Shown: positions 51,163 to 59,787, counted from the stretch's first letter. The stretch is DNA of 64,000 nucleotides from Pseudaminobacter sp040045035 (GCF_040045035.1 NZ_JBDZDS010000009.1:62001-126000); one strand, 5' to 3'. Notes: generated from the letters alone by a model not told the origin. Numbers and translations are program-made.

Positions 51163-52013
51163 GCTGCGCTGGGGGCCGGGCTGGCGGGCTTTGCCGTGGC
51201 CATCGCCCATATGCCGATCAGCACCATGGGAACCGACAGGACCATGCCCATGGTGAGCCAGCCGCCGAACAGATAGCCGAGCTGTGGGTCGGGCTCGCGG
51301 AAGAACTCCACGAAAATGCGCGAGGCGCCATAGCCGGCCACGAAGGCGCCGGAGACGAAGCCGGGGGATTTCAGCTTAAGGAAGCGGTGCGTGAGGACAC
51401 GCAGCACGAAGAACAGCACCAGCCCCTCAAGCGCGGCTTCGTAGAGCTGGCTGGGATGGCGGGTGAAGGGCCCGCCATTGGGGAACTCGATCGCCCAGGG
51501 CGCGTCGGTTATCCTGCCCCAGAGCTCGGAATTGATGAAGTTGGTGAGGCGCACGAGGCCAAGCGCCACCGGCACGCCAGCGGCGATGACGTCGAACATG
51601 GTCCAAATCGGGATGCGGCGGGAGCGGGCGAACAAGATCATGGCAAGGGTGGTGCCGATGAAGCCGCCATGGAACGACATGCCACCCTGCCAGACCGCGA
51701 AGATGTCGAGCGGATTCTGCAGATAGCGCGACAGGTCGTAGAACAGCACATAGCCGATGCGCCCGCCGAGGACGACGCCCGCCGCCGCCCAGACGAGGAA
51801 GTCGTCGAGGTCTTCCGGCTTCATCGGCAGCTTGCCATCGGTCCAGAGCTTCGGGTTGGTCACCAGCCGCTTGCCGTACCACCAGGCGAACAGGATGCCG
51901 ACGATATAGGCGACGCCGTACCAGTGGATAGCCAGCGGTCCGATGTGGACGATGACCGGGTCGATGTTGGGAAAGGGCAGGGCCGCCAGCGGCAAGGCAA
52001 GGTATGTGCTCAA
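51159..52013 (-). CDS. lgt: Phosphatidylglycerol--prolipoprotein diacylglyceryl transferase
   Basis: Adds the diacylglyceryl group to the lipobox Cys of prolipoproteins at the inner membrane. The 284-aa protein has about seven helices and the signature GGMSFHGGFIG with the essential His, plus GLVRLTNFINSELWGR with the essential Arg and HPSQLYEA. It heads lgt-methyltransferase-pgeF-M24. The lipoprotein gene at 47425 is a likely client. Confidence 0.96.
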   Translation of the reverse strand: MSTYLALPLAALPFPNIDPVIVHIGPLAIHWYGVAYIVGILFAWWYGKRLVTNPKLWTDGKLPMKPEDLDDFLVWAAAGVVLGGRIGYVLFYDLSRYLQNPLDIFAVWQGGMSFHGGFIGTTLAMILFARSRRIPIWTMFDVIAAGVPVALGLVRLTNFINSELWGRITDAPWAIEFPNGGPFTRHPSQLYEAALEGLVLFFVLRVLTHRFLKLKSPGFVSGAFVAGYGASRIFVEFFREPDPQLGYLFGGWLTMGMVLSVPMVLIGIWAMATAKPASPAPSAA

Positions 52014-52118
52014 GTGGTACTCCCGGTCGGGCGAACGGTTTGGGCCGGACCATGCTGCAGGCTTTTGGCAGGGTCAAGGCAAGTTGGACAGGGAGGCGCG
52101 CGGCCGGCGGGCCGCAGA

Positions 52119-52421
52119 TCAACCCTCCGGGAAAAGGAGGCGTTCGTAGTCCATTGCGCCGTGAAGGATGTGGACGATCTGAACGGCGTCGTCTTCGACG
52201 CGGTAGAAGATCAGGTAGTTTCCGTGAACCCGGCGGCGGATGCCGCTTGAGCTATAGCGTTCCAGCAGGGGAAAGCGCCTCGGCATGTCGGACAGGCTGA
52301 GACACTTTTCCCTCAACTCGCGGACAAGCTCCAATGCGCGAGCGGGACTTTCCTCGGCGACATAGTCGCCGATCGCTTCGATTTCCCTTTCAGCGGCATC
52401 GGTAAAGATGACGCGCATCAT
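52119..52421 (-). CDS. parE: ParE/RelE-family toxin
   Basis: The 100-aa protein has the ParE/RelE fold pattern: VIFTDAAEREIEAIGDYVAEESP, an RELREKCLSLSDMPRRFP helix and a basic beta end (GIRRRVHGNYLIFYRVED.. ILHGAMDYERLL). ParE toxins act on gyrase; RelE relatives cut mRNA. The start overlaps the antitoxin stop by four bases. Confidence 0.9.
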   Translation of the reverse strand: MMRVIFTDAAEREIEAIGDYVAEESPARALELVRELREKCLSLSDMPRRFPLLERYSSSGIRRRVHGNYLIFYRVEDDAVQIVHILHGAMDYERLLFPEG

Positions 52422-52672
52422 TCACCGGTCTTTGCCTTGTACTTGGCCTCGAGTCGGGCAAACACTTCCTCGGCAGGCTTGACCCGCCCCGCTTCGGCAT
52501 CAGCGATGCCCCGCGCAATGGCCGCGTCGAGGGCGGCAAGCTTCATCTCCCGTTCCTGGATTATGCGCACGCCTTCGCGCAGCACCTCGCTCTTGGAGTT
52601 GTAGCGGCCGCTTTTCACCAGCTGATTGACGAATTCCTCAAGCGGCGCGCCAAGGTCGGCACTGATAGCCAT
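52418..52672 (-). CDS. parD: ParD-family antitoxin
   Basis: The 84-aa protein has the ParD ribbon-helix-helix core (FVNQLVKSGRYNSKSEVLREGVR) and a C-terminal toxin-binding helix. It precedes parE with ATGA overlap. A perfect 17-base palindrome 31 bases upstream is a good autoregulatory operator. Confidence 0.9.
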   Translation of the reverse strand: MAISADLGAPLEEFVNQLVKSGRYNSKSEVLREGVRIIQEREMKLAALDAAIARGIADAEAGRVKPAEEVFARLEAKYKAKTGE

Positions 52673-52702
52673 GGCTGGCTCCTTTCGTGGATAGAGATGA
52701 AT

Positions 52703-52719
52703 TTAATAACTGTTATTAA
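52703..52719 (-). promoter_or_regulatory. Palindromic operator of parDE
   Basis: TTAATAAC-T-GTTATTAA is a perfect palindrome with 8-bp arms and a single central base, in AT-rich DNA that could include the -10 box. Ribbon-helix-helix antitoxins bind such sites in their own promoters. Confidence 0.6.
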
Positions 52720-52812
52720 CTGCGGCAAGCGCTGAAGGCTGCGTCCCGGCCAACAGTCTTGCATTCGTGACGCCGCGGCACTACGTCGAAATGGCAACAA
52801 CGAGGTGCTGCC

Positions 52813-53124
52813 ATGTCGAACGGTCCGAACCGCATTCTGGATGAATTTGCAAAGCTTGTGACCGACGCGGCAGGTGCCGCGCAGGGCGTTCGGCGCGAGG
52901 TCGAGACCGCCTTCAAGAGCCAGGCCGAACGCGTTCTCAATTCGATGGACGTGGTGCAGCGCGAGGAGTTCGATGCGCTGCGCGAGATGACGCTGAAGGT
53001 GCGCGCCGAGAACGAGCGGCTGGCCGCACGTGTAGCGGAACTCGAGGCGAAACTGTCGAATTCTTCGGACGAAGCATCGGAGACGGCTGCAAAGCGCCCG
53101 GCAAGGACTTCATCCAAAAAATAA
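52813..53124 (+). CDS. ubiK: Ubiquinone biosynthesis accessory factor UbiK (BMFP family)
   Basis: Helps ubiquinone synthesis at the membrane by binding lipids and UbiJ. The 103-aa protein has an amphipathic N-terminus (NRILDEFAKLVTDAAGAAQG), the BMFP core (VVQREEFDALREM) and a coiled coil (RAENERLAARVAELEAKL), which is the standard layout. It is divergent from parDE. Confidence 0.9.
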   Translation: MSNGPNRILDEFAKLVTDAAGAAQGVRREVETAFKSQAERVLNSMDVVQREEFDALREMTLKVRAENERLAARVAELEAKLSNSSDEASETAAKRPARTSSKK

Positions 53125-53447
53125 TTTGTTAACCTTATCCACAAAGCCTCATTCGAAAAAGCGCTGTCGGCTGAATCGCTTATCCGGCTTGCATAAAATT
53201 TTGAGTCAGCCAGTTTCCACACCCTAATGGCCCGCCCCGCAAAAAGGGGCTGGTCACGCTACTCTGCATCAATACACTGAATTTGTTGCATGATTCGAGA
53301 CCGGGTCGTGCGCCGGGCGGTGGGGGTCCGGTTCAAGTGTTCCAGTGTTGATCTGTCCTGCCGACTGAAATCCGAGAAAAATTGTGTTCGCGTGTGCCCG
53401 TCCCGCGGAGCCTTCAGTTGTGCTCCGAGAACGTCAGGAAGCATTTT
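53125..53447. other. Intergenic region between ubiK and the YbjN gene
   Basis: In these 323 bases I see no gene. A perfect DnaA-box 9-mer TTATCCACA lies at 53135-53143 and a weaker one near 53178. The stretch GCCCC-GCAAAAA-GGGGC near 53233 is a short hairpin without a T-tract. No clear promoter is found for the YbjN gene. Confidence 0.5.
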
Positions 53448-53948
53448 ATGGAACTTGTCGAACTGGAATTCGCACGCGAAATCCATCCCGTGGACGTGAT
53501 CGAGCAGGTCGCGAACAATAACGAATGGTCGTTCGAGCGCACCGGCGACGACGAGATCGCCATCTCGGTGACTGGCGCCTGGACCGACTACCACGTCTCC
53601 TTCTCGTGGATGGAGGATTTCGAGGCGCTGCACCTTGCCTGCGCCTTCGACATCAAGGTCCCCGAGACCCGGGCCGTCGAGATCATGCGGCTCCTGTCGC
53701 TGATCAATGAACAGATGCTGTTCGGCCATTTCGATCTGTGGGAGCAGGAAGGCGCGATCATGTTCCGCCAGTCGCTGCTGCTTGCCGGTGGGGTCGAGCC
53801 GACCAGCCAGCAGGTCGAGGTGCTGCTTTCATCGGCCCTCGAAGCTTGCGAATGCTATTTCCAGGCGTTCCAATTCGTGGTCTGGTCGGGGACTTCGGCC
53901 AAGGATGCACTGGCCAGCGTCCTTTTCGAGACCCACGGCAACGCCTGA
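53448..53948 (+). CDS. YbjN domain-containing protein
   Basis: YbjN proteins resemble type III secretion chaperones in fold and have been linked to stress and motility control. The 166-aa protein shows IHPVDVIEQVANNNEWSFER, the WTDYHVSFSW strand region and LWEQEGAIMFRQSL. The ATG has CAGGAAG upstream. It precedes the CsaA-like gene by 11 bases. Confidence 0.88.
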   Translation: MELVELEFAREIHPVDVIEQVANNNEWSFERTGDDEIAISVTGAWTDYHVSFSWMEDFEALHLACAFDIKVPETRAVEIMRLLSLINEQMLFGHFDLWEQEGAIMFRQSLLLAGGVEPTSQQVEVLLSSALEACECYFQAFQFVVWSGTSAKDALASVLFETHGNA

Positions 53949-53959
53949 GACTTTTGGAA

Positions 53960-54319
53960 ATGACCGCGCATAATTCGAGGAAGCCCGAGATCACCTTTGC
54001 CGATTTCGACCGCGTGGACATCCGCGCGGGCACAATCGTCGAGGCCGAGCCTTTCCCTGAAGCGCGCAAGCCGGCTATCAAGCTGAAGATCGATTTCGGC
54101 CCCGAGATCGGGGTGAAGAGGTCGTCGGCGCAGATCACCAAGTACTACTCCATCGAGACGCTGGTCGGACGGCAGGTGTTTGCGGTGGTGAATTTTCCGC
54201 CACGCCAGATCGGCAAGTTCATGTCCGAAGTGCTGACGCTGGGCTTTCCCGACGGCGAGGGCGACGTCGTTCTCGGCGCAATCGAACGCCGGGTTCCGGA
54301 CGGCGGTCGCCTCTTCTGA
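53960..54319 (+). CDS. CsaA-like tRNA-binding domain protein
   Basis: A small OB-fold (tRNA_bind) protein; Bacillus CsaA has chaperone-like, secretion-related activity. The 119-aa product carries FDRVDIRAGTIVEAEPFPEAR, LKIDFGPEIGVKRSSAQIT and VVNFPPRQIGKFMSEVL, the whole family pattern. The ATG at 53960 has TTTGGAA upstream. Cotranscribed with the YbjN gene by spacing. Confidence 0.9.
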   Translation: MTAHNSRKPEITFADFDRVDIRAGTIVEAEPFPEARKPAIKLKIDFGPEIGVKRSSAQITKYYSIETLVGRQVFAVVNFPPRQIGKFMSEVLTLGFPDGEGDVVLGAIERRVPDGGRLF

Positions 54320-54535
54320 ATTTGGCAAAGCCCACGGCACTTTTACGACGATGAAAGTGTCGGCGCCGGCGTGCGCGCGCAAATATTGCGACAAGATCGC
54401 CGCGGCCCGCCTGTATTCACACTTCCTCAAATGCCTTCGAGCTACCGATTTGCCTGCCAAGCCGAAACACTTGGGAGGCGAGGGCAGGGAAATGAGGCGG
54501 TCGTTTAGCTGCCTCTTGCTGTTTGGGGGCGATAA

Positions 54536-55708
54536 GTGAGCAACAGTATTACCAAAACGACGTCGGTTTCGTGGCTGGAGCGCATCAAGCAATCGGTGCT
54601 TGGCGCGCTGATAGGTTTCCTTCTGGTCCTCGGCGCGATCGTACTCCTGTTCTGGAACGAGGGGCGTGCCGTCACGACCGCCCGGTCGCTGGCGGAAGGC
54701 GCGAGCACCGTGGTGACGGTGCCGAGCACTACAGTCGATGCCGCCAATGATGGCAAGCTTGTCCATACCAGCGGCAGGGTGACCACGGACGAGACGCTGG
54801 AGGATGACGAGTTCGGCATCGAGGCCAAAGGCATCCGGCTGGTGCGGACGGTCGAGATGTTCCAGTGGCATGAGAAGAAAGAGACGGAGACCAAGACCAA
54901 GCTCGGTGGCGGCGAGGAGACCGTCACGACGTATAGCTATTCGACCGACTGGTCCGACGAGCCCATCGATTCCTCCAGGTTCGAAGAGCCCGAGGGGCAT
55001 GGCAATCCGGCTGCGGAGTTCAAGTCGGGCGTACATCAGGTCGCCGAGGCCCAGCTCGACGGCTTCGCGCTCGATGAGACGGTGCTCGACGAGGTCAACG
55101 GTGGACAGGCGATGAAGCTCACGCCGGCGCAGAAGTCCGGCATCGAAGCGGCCTATTCCGGCTCGGAAAAGCTGTCGATCGTCGATGGCGGAATCTATCT
55201 CGGCGATAATCCGAAGAAGCCGGCCGTTGGCGACTACCGCATCAGCTACAAGCTGGTTCCGCTGGGCACCATCAGCGTCGTCGCCAAGCAGTCGGGCAAT
55301 TCGTTCGACCGCTACCAGACCAAGGCCGGCGACCAATTGCTGCTGGTCGAGAGCGGTAACGTGTCGGCGGCCGACATGTTCGCCCATGCCGTCAGCGAGA
55401 ACAACCTGCTCAGCTGGATCCTTCGCGCGGTCGGCCTGGTTCTGCTGGCCGTCGGCTTCGGCATGATCATGGAGCCGATTGCCGTGATCGCCGATGTCAT
55501 TCCCTTCCTGGGCGACATCGCGCGGCTGGGAACGGGGCTGGCTGCGTTCCTCTTCACCATCGTCGTCGGGACGACGACAATCGCGATTGCATGGTTCTAC
55601 TATCGCCCGGTGGCGGCGATTTGCGTGCTGGTCGCAGGGGTTGCGATCACGTTTGCGCTCACCCGCTTCTTCAGGGGGCGGAAGCAACAGGTCGCGGCGG
55701 CGGCGTAG
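54536..55708 (+). CDS. TMEM43 family membrane protein
   Basis: The 390-aa protein has an N-terminal helix with the family motif LFWNEGRAV (about residues 20-42), a large extracytoplasmic domain, and three C-terminal helices (about 280-380). The family includes human TMEM43/LUMA; the bacterial role is unknown. The start is GTG with weak GGGGGCGAT upstream. It converges with the histidine kinase. Confidence 0.88.
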   Translation: MSNSITKTTSVSWLERIKQSVLGALIGFLLVLGAIVLLFWNEGRAVTTARSLAEGASTVVTVPSTTVDAANDGKLVHTSGRVTTDETLEDDEFGIEAKGIRLVRTVEMFQWHEKKETETKTKLGGGEETVTTYSYSTDWSDEPIDSSRFEEPEGHGNPAAEFKSGVHQVAEAQLDGFALDETVLDEVNGGQAMKLTPAQKSGIEAAYSGSEKLSIVDGGIYLGDNPKKPAVGDYRISYKLVPLGTISVVAKQSGNSFDRYQTKAGDQLLLVESGNVSAADMFAHAVSENNLLSWILRAVGLVLLAVGFGMIMEPIAVIADVIPFLGDIARLGTGLAAFLFTIVVGTTTIAIAWFYYRPVAAICVLVAGVAITFALTRFFRGRKQQVAAAA

Positions 55709-55727
55709 GATCCCGCCCGAGGGTTGG

Positions 55728-55754
55728 CCGGGTGCCGGTCAGGCCGGCACCCGG
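55728..55754. repeat. Inverted repeat between convergent TMEM43 and kinase genes
   Basis: A perfect 11-bp stem CCGGGTGCCGG/CCGGCACCCGG with a 5-base loop overlaps the last codons and stop of the kinase gene. It has no T-tract on either strand, so it is not a typical terminator, but it might slow polymerase between the convergent genes. Confidence 0.55.
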
Positions 55755-57160
55755 ATGATGACGCGCAGGCCGCCCAGCGGGCTGTCGTCCAGCGTGATGT
55801 CGCCGCCATGGCTGCGGGCGATGTCGCGGGCAATGGCCAAGCCGAGGCCGGTGCCGCTGGCATCGAGGTTGCGGGCCTCGTCCAGCCGCACGAATGGCTT
55901 GAACACTTCCTCGCGCTGCTCGGCGGGAATCCCGGGGCCGTCGTCGTCCACGATCACGGTCAGCGAGCCGCGCGTGTGAGTGGCGTTGACGCGCACGTCG
56001 TTCGCATAGCGGAAGGCGTTGCCGACGACATTGGCGAGCAGGCGCGTGAAGGCGTTCGGGCGCACATGGATCATGCGTTCGCCCGTCAGCGAGGTGGACA
56101 GGCTGCGCTGGCGCAGCTTCGCTTCCTCGGCGGTCTTTTCGAGATAGGCGTTCAGGTCGAACAGGCCCGGATCTTCCGAGGCTTCGCCGCGCGCGAAGGC
56201 GAGATAGCCTTCCAGCATCGACTGCATGTCGTCGATATCCTGGTTCAGTGCCTGAAGATCCGGCTTCTTGCCGGACAGTGCCAGCTGCAGCTTGAAGCGG
56301 GTGAGAATTGTACGCAGGTCGTGGCTGACGCCGGTCAGCATCGCCGTGCGCTGCTCTATCTGGCGCTCGATGCGCTCGCGCATCTGGACGAAGGCAATGC
56401 CCGCACGCCGCACCTCCTCGGCCCCGCGCGGGCGGAAGTCACGGGTCGAGCGGCCCTTGCCGAAGCTTTCGGCGGCTTCGGCAAGCTGCAGGATCGGCCG
56501 GATCTGGTTGCGCAGGAAGGGAATGGCGATCAACAGCAGCACCAGCGACGTGCCGACCATCCAGATCAGGAAGATGTGCGTGTTGGAGGCATAGGCCTGG
56601 CTGCGGCGCACGAAGACGCGCAGCACCTTGTCCTTGAGCTGGACGCGCACCTCGACAATGTTGGAATTGCCGACCGTGTCGATCCAGAACGGCCGGTTGA
56701 TCTGCTTGGTGATCTCCGACGACAGCGTCTGGTCAAGGAGGGAGAAGAAGGGTTTTGGTCCCGGCGGCGGCAGCGGGTCGGGTGGCAGCAAGTCGACCTT
56801 CAGCGCCAGCCGGTCCTGGGCGATGCGGATGACGTTGGCATAGTCGTCGTCATGCGGGAAGGTCTCGATCATGTCGATGATGGCGGCGATGTCGCGGGTC
56901 ACCGCCTGCGACAGGCGCAGCGTCACCGTCTGCCAGTGGCGCTCCATGAACACGAAGGCCACCACCGACTGCAGCAGGATCATCGGGGTGATGATGATGA
57001 TCAGCGAGCGCGGATAGAGGCGCTTTGGCAGATAAAGCGAAATCAGCCGCCAGAACTTGTGCCAGCGCTTGTTCACCGACACCAAAGCCCGGCGCGTGCG
57101 CGCCGCGAGGCTGTCCTTGTCCGGGCTGTTCACTTCCGAGGTTGCCATCTGCTCTTCCAT
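55739..57160 (-). CDS. EnvZ-like sensor histidine kinase
   Basis: The 473-aa protein has TM1 (about 53-71), a periplasmic sensor region (with DPLPPPGPKP), TM2 (about 197-215), a HAMP linker, the phospho-acceptor His280 in GVSHDLRTILTR, and the ATPase motifs NAFRYAND, DDDGPGIP and GTGLGLAIA. The Pro usual after HDLRT is Ile. It lies after the regulator gene on the same strand, with an unusually long 249-base gap, and is its likely partner. Confidence 0.92.
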   Translation of the reverse strand: MEEQMATSEVNSPDKDSLAARTRRALVSVNKRWHKFWRLISLYLPKRLYPRSLIIIITPMILLQSVVAFVFMERHWQTVTLRLSQAVTRDIAAIIDMIETFPHDDDYANVIRIAQDRLALKVDLLPPDPLPPPGPKPFFSLLDQTLSSEITKQINRPFWIDTVGNSNIVEVRVQLKDKVLRVFVRRSQAYASNTHIFLIWMVGTSLVLLLIAIPFLRNQIRPILQLAEAAESFGKGRSTRDFRPRGAEEVRRAGIAFVQMRERIERQIEQRTAMLTGVSHDLRTILTRFKLQLALSGKKPDLQALNQDIDDMQSMLEGYLAFARGEASEDPGLFDLNAYLEKTAEEAKLRQRSLSTSLTGERMIHVRPNAFTRLLANVVGNAFRYANDVRVNATHTRGSLTVIVDDDGPGIPAEQREEVFKPFVRLDEARNLDASGTGLGLAIARDIARSHGGDITLDDSPLGGLRVIIRVPA

Positions 57161-57237
57161 CGCCCGGTGGCCTCGCGGTTGCAGGCGGGTATCGAGGAAT
57201 GCTCCATGCCATATCTGTGCGGCCGGGAACAGGTGCT

Positions 57238-57263
57238 GGAAAATGCCGCCGCGAAGCGGCGCA
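57238..57263 (-). terminator. Possible weak terminator between regulator and kinase genes
   Basis: On the minus strand GCCGC-TTC-GCGGC, extended by TGC/GCA across a bulge, is followed by TTTTCC. It could reduce readthrough from the regulator gene into the kinase gene. Confidence 0.3.
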
Positions 57264-57409
57264 CACGCCGCCGCACCATTCGCAAGTCGATCGCTGAAGC
57301 GTCTCCGACCCTTGCGCGACCTGCTCTATATAGGCCGGAATGGTGGAGCTCCAAGCCACAAATGCCTGCCCAGCCTAGACCGACGTCCGGCCGTCGGCGC
57401 AAGCATGCG

Positions 57410-58129
57410 CTATTCGACGCTCAGCCGGTAGCCGATGCCGCGAACCGTCTGAAGCCAGACCGGGTTGGAAGGATCGCGCTCGATCTTGCGACGCAGCCGG
57501 TTGATCTGCACGTCGATGGTGCGCTCGCCCACCTCGGATTCGCTGCCCACCAGTTCGTGGCGCGGAATGGTTTCCCCGGCACGTTCGGCGAAGATCGCCA
57601 GGATCTCCTGTTCGCGGTCGGTGAGTTTCAGCGGCTCGCCGCCCTTCTTCAGCTCGCGACGTGCGATCTGGAAGGTGTAGGGGCCGAACACCAGCTGCTC
57701 GACCTTCGGCGTCGTCTGTGGACCGCCGCGGCGCAGAATGTTGTTGATGCGCAGGATCAGTTCGCGCGGGTCGAAGGGCTTGGGCAGATAGTCGTCGGCG
57801 CCGGCCTCCAGCCCGGTGATGCGGCTATCGGTTTCCGACAGGGCGGTGAGCATGAGGATGGGCACCTGCTTTTCGGCGCGCAGCGATCTGGTCAGCTCGA
57901 CGCCGCTCTCGCCGGGCATCATGACGTCGAGGATGAGCAGGTCGAATTCCAGTCCGGCGAGCTTGCGCCGGGCCTCCGCCGCGTTCCCGGCTACCGTGAT
58001 GCGAAAGCCGTTTTCGCTCAGATACTGCTTGAGAAGGTTGCGGATGCGGGTGTCGTCGTCGACGACAAGGAGATGCGGGGCGTCGTCGTCCGGTGCGGAT
58101 GGATTGTCGGAAATCTCACTCGTCTCCAT
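57410..58129 (-). CDS. OmpR-family response regulator (PetR-like)
   Basis: The 239-aa protein has a receiver domain with phosphorylation site Asp68 (LLILDVMMPG), VDDD acidic pocket and switch Lys in LPKPFD, and an OmpR winged helix (VGERTIDVQINRLRRKIE). The ATG at 58129 overlaps the MarR gene by 14 bases. The MarR-plus-OmpR order next to ilvE recalls the petP-petR genes of Rhodobacter capsulatus; that identity is inference. Confidence 0.9.
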   Translation of the reverse strand: METSEISDNPSAPDDDAPHLLVVDDDTRIRNLLKQYLSENGFRITVAGNAAEARRKLAGLEFDLLILDVMMPGESGVELTRSLRAEKQVPILMLTALSETDSRITGLEAGADDYLPKPFDPRELILRINNILRRGGPQTTPKVEQLVFGPYTFQIARRELKKGGEPLKLTDREQEILAIFAERAGETIPRHELVGSESEVGERTIDVQINRLRRKIERDPSNPVWLQTVRGIGYRLSVE

Positions 58130-58649
58130 GGCTTTTCCCTGATGTGGTTCCGGGCAGGTTGTCAATCTGCGCTCTCAATTCGGGGTTGACCATCGCTTTG
58201 AGAAACCGCTCGATCCCCTCGCGTTCGGCCATTGAGGAATTCCCCAATGCTGCACTGATGCGGCGTGACTGTGGCCGAGCCAAGGCAAGGGCCAGCGAGC
58301 GGCCCTTCTCGGTGGGATAGAGTTCGCGCTGGCGTCGGTCGCGCGGTCCCTGCACCTGGACGATGTGGCCGGTGTCGATCAGCTGCTTCAGCACGCGAGC
58401 CAGGCTCTGCTTGGTGATCTTCAGCACGTCGAGCAGTTCGGCGACCGTCAGGCCCGGCATGCGGTTGACGAAATGCAGGACGCGGTGGTGCGCACGGCCG
58501 AAGCCATATTCGGCCAGGATCTGGTCTGGGTCCGAGGTGAAGTCGCGATAGGCGAAGAAGAGCAATTCGATGATGGACAGGTCCACGCCATCTTCGTTGG
58601 TGATCGCGGTTCTAATGGGTGAGGCGTTCGTGCCGCTACGATCCGTCAT
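58116..58649 (-). CDS. MarR-family transcriptional regulator (PetP-like)
   Basis: The 177-aa protein has the MarR winged helix (GLTVAELLDVLKITKQSLARVLKQL, recognition region, then the wing GPRDRRQRELYPTEKG). It overlaps the regulator gene downstream and is divergent from ilvE. A palindrome in the shared intergenic region is its likely operator. Confidence 0.9.
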   Translation of the reverse strand: MTDRSGTNASPIRTAITNEDGVDLSIIELLFFAYRDFTSDPDQILAEYGFGRAHHRVLHFVNRMPGLTVAELLDVLKITKQSLARVLKQLIDTGHIVQVQGPRDRRQRELYPTEKGRSLALALARPQSRRISAALGNSSMAEREGIERFLKAMVNPELRAQIDNLPGTTSGKSHGDE

Positions 58650-58674
58650 GGCTTTCCTTGCAAGACTCCAAATT

Positions 58675-58716
58675 TATGTCAGCCTTGTTGACATATTTTA
58701 GCGCCGATGGTAATTT
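58675..58716 (+). promoter_or_regulatory. Near-consensus promoter of ilvE overlapped by a palindrome
   Basis: TTGACA (58688-58693), a 17-base spacer and TAATTT (58711-58716) form one of the best sigma-70 promoters in the window. The inverted repeat TATGTCA-N7-TGACATA (58675-58695) covers the -35 box. It probably binds the divergently encoded MarR protein and would repress ilvE when bound. Confidence 0.7.
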
Positions 58717-58867
58717 TTGCCAAGCTTTTCGGCCGATTGCGAACTAAAAGGCGTTTTGCGGGCGCTTTCTTCGAAACTTCCTGCATTTGCCTTGAGGGTC
58801 ATATCGGCCTACGCTTCAAACTACCAGCAGCCCTAGTCGGCTGACGCATTTCGAACAGTAAACGTGT

Positions 58868-58882
58868 GCGGGCGAAGCCCGC
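58868..58882 (+). promoter_or_regulatory. Leader hairpin just before the ilvE ribosome-binding site
   Basis: GCGGGC-GAA-GCCCGC forms a 6-bp stem directly followed by CGGAGG, the ilvE ribosome-binding site. It may insulate or stabilise the leader of about 170 bases. No T-tract follows. Confidence 0.4.
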
Positions 58883-58893
58883 CGGAGGTTATT

Positions 58894-59787
58894 ATGGCAT
58901 CAGTTCCCTTTGATCAGCTTGACGGCTTCATCTGGATGAACGGTGAGTTCGTCAATTGGGCCGACGCCAAGATTCATGTACTTACCCACGGGCTGCACTA
59001 TGCAAGCGCGGTTTTCGAAGGCGAACGCGCCTATGGCGGCGAGATCTTCAAGCTTACCGAGCATACCGAGCGCCTGCATGAATCTGCTCGCATCCTTGGC
59101 TTTACCATCCCTTATTCGGTTGCGGAAATCGACGACGCGTGCCGCCAGCTCTTGAAGAAGCAAGGCTTCAAGGACGCCTATGTGCGCCCGATCGCCTGGC
59201 GCGGCAGCGACTCGCTCGGCGTTTCGGCCCAGCACAACCGCATCCACTGCGCGATCGCGATCTGGCAGTGGCCGAGCTACTTCGACCCGGCGCAGAAGCT
59301 GAAGGGCATCCGCCTCGACATGGCCGAGTACCGCCGTCCCGACCCGCGCACCGCGCCTTCGCGCGCCAAGGCCGCCGGCCTCTACATGATCTGCACGCTG
59401 TCCAAGCACGCGGCTGAGGCCAAGGGCTACGCGGACGCCATGATGCTCGACTGGCGCGGCCAGGTGGCGGAAGCAACCGGCGCCAACATCTTCTTCGTCA
59501 AGGACGGCAAGATCCATACGCCGACGCCGGATTGCTTCCTCAACGGCATCACCCGCAAGACCGTGATCGATCTGGCCCGCGCGCGTGGCATCGAAGTGAT
59601 CGAACGCGCCATCATGCCGGAAGAGCTGGAGGGCTTCGAGCAGTGCTTCCTCACCGGCACCGCCGCGGAGGTCACGCCTGTTTCCGAGATCGGGCAGTAC
59701 CGCTTCCAGGTCGGCGAGATCGCCAAGACGCTGATGGAGGACTATTCGGCCGCCGTTCAGCCCAAGCAAGCGATTGCCGCGGAATAA
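58894..59787 (+). CDS. ilvE: Branched-chain amino acid aminotransferase
   Basis: Transfers the amino group in the last step of Leu, Ile and Val synthesis, using PLP. The 297-aa fold-IV protein shows THGLHYASAVFEGERAY, the region RP.AWRGSDSLGV, the PLP-Lys area (SRAKAAGLYMICTLSKHAAEAKG) and LTGTAAEVTPVSEIG. The ATG has GGAGG seven bases upstream. It is a single gene between a MarR-controlled promoter and a clear terminator. Confidence 0.95.
   Translation: MASVPFDQLDGFIWMNGEFVNWADAKIHVLTHGLHYASAVFEGERAYGGEIFKLTEHTERLHESARILGFTIPYSVAEIDDACRQLLKKQGFKDAYVRPIAWRGSDSLGVSAQHNRIHCAIAIWQWPSYFDPAQKLKGIRLDMAEYRRPDPRTAPSRAKAAGLYMICTLSKHAAEAKGYADAMMLDWRGQVAEATGANIFFVKDGKIHTPTPDCFLNGITRKTVIDLARARGIEVIERAIMPEELEGFEQCFLTGTAAEVTPVSEIGQYRFQVGEIAKTLMEDYSAAVQPKQAIAAE

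Noticed and set aside
53135..53143. Perfect DnaA box suggesting a replication origin
   Set aside because: A single 9-mer is expected about once per 130 kb of double-stranded sequence by chance; no cluster of boxes, AT-rich unwinding region or origin-linked genes accompany it.
54351..54539. 62-codon ORF between the CsaA-like and TMEM43 genes
   Set aside because: It has no ribosome-binding site, its codon use is unlike the neighbours, and it overlaps the TMEM43 start region.
55724..58189. Plus-strand ORF of 821 codons opposite the kinase and regulator genes
   Set aside because: Mirror frame over two clear two-component genes and their gap.
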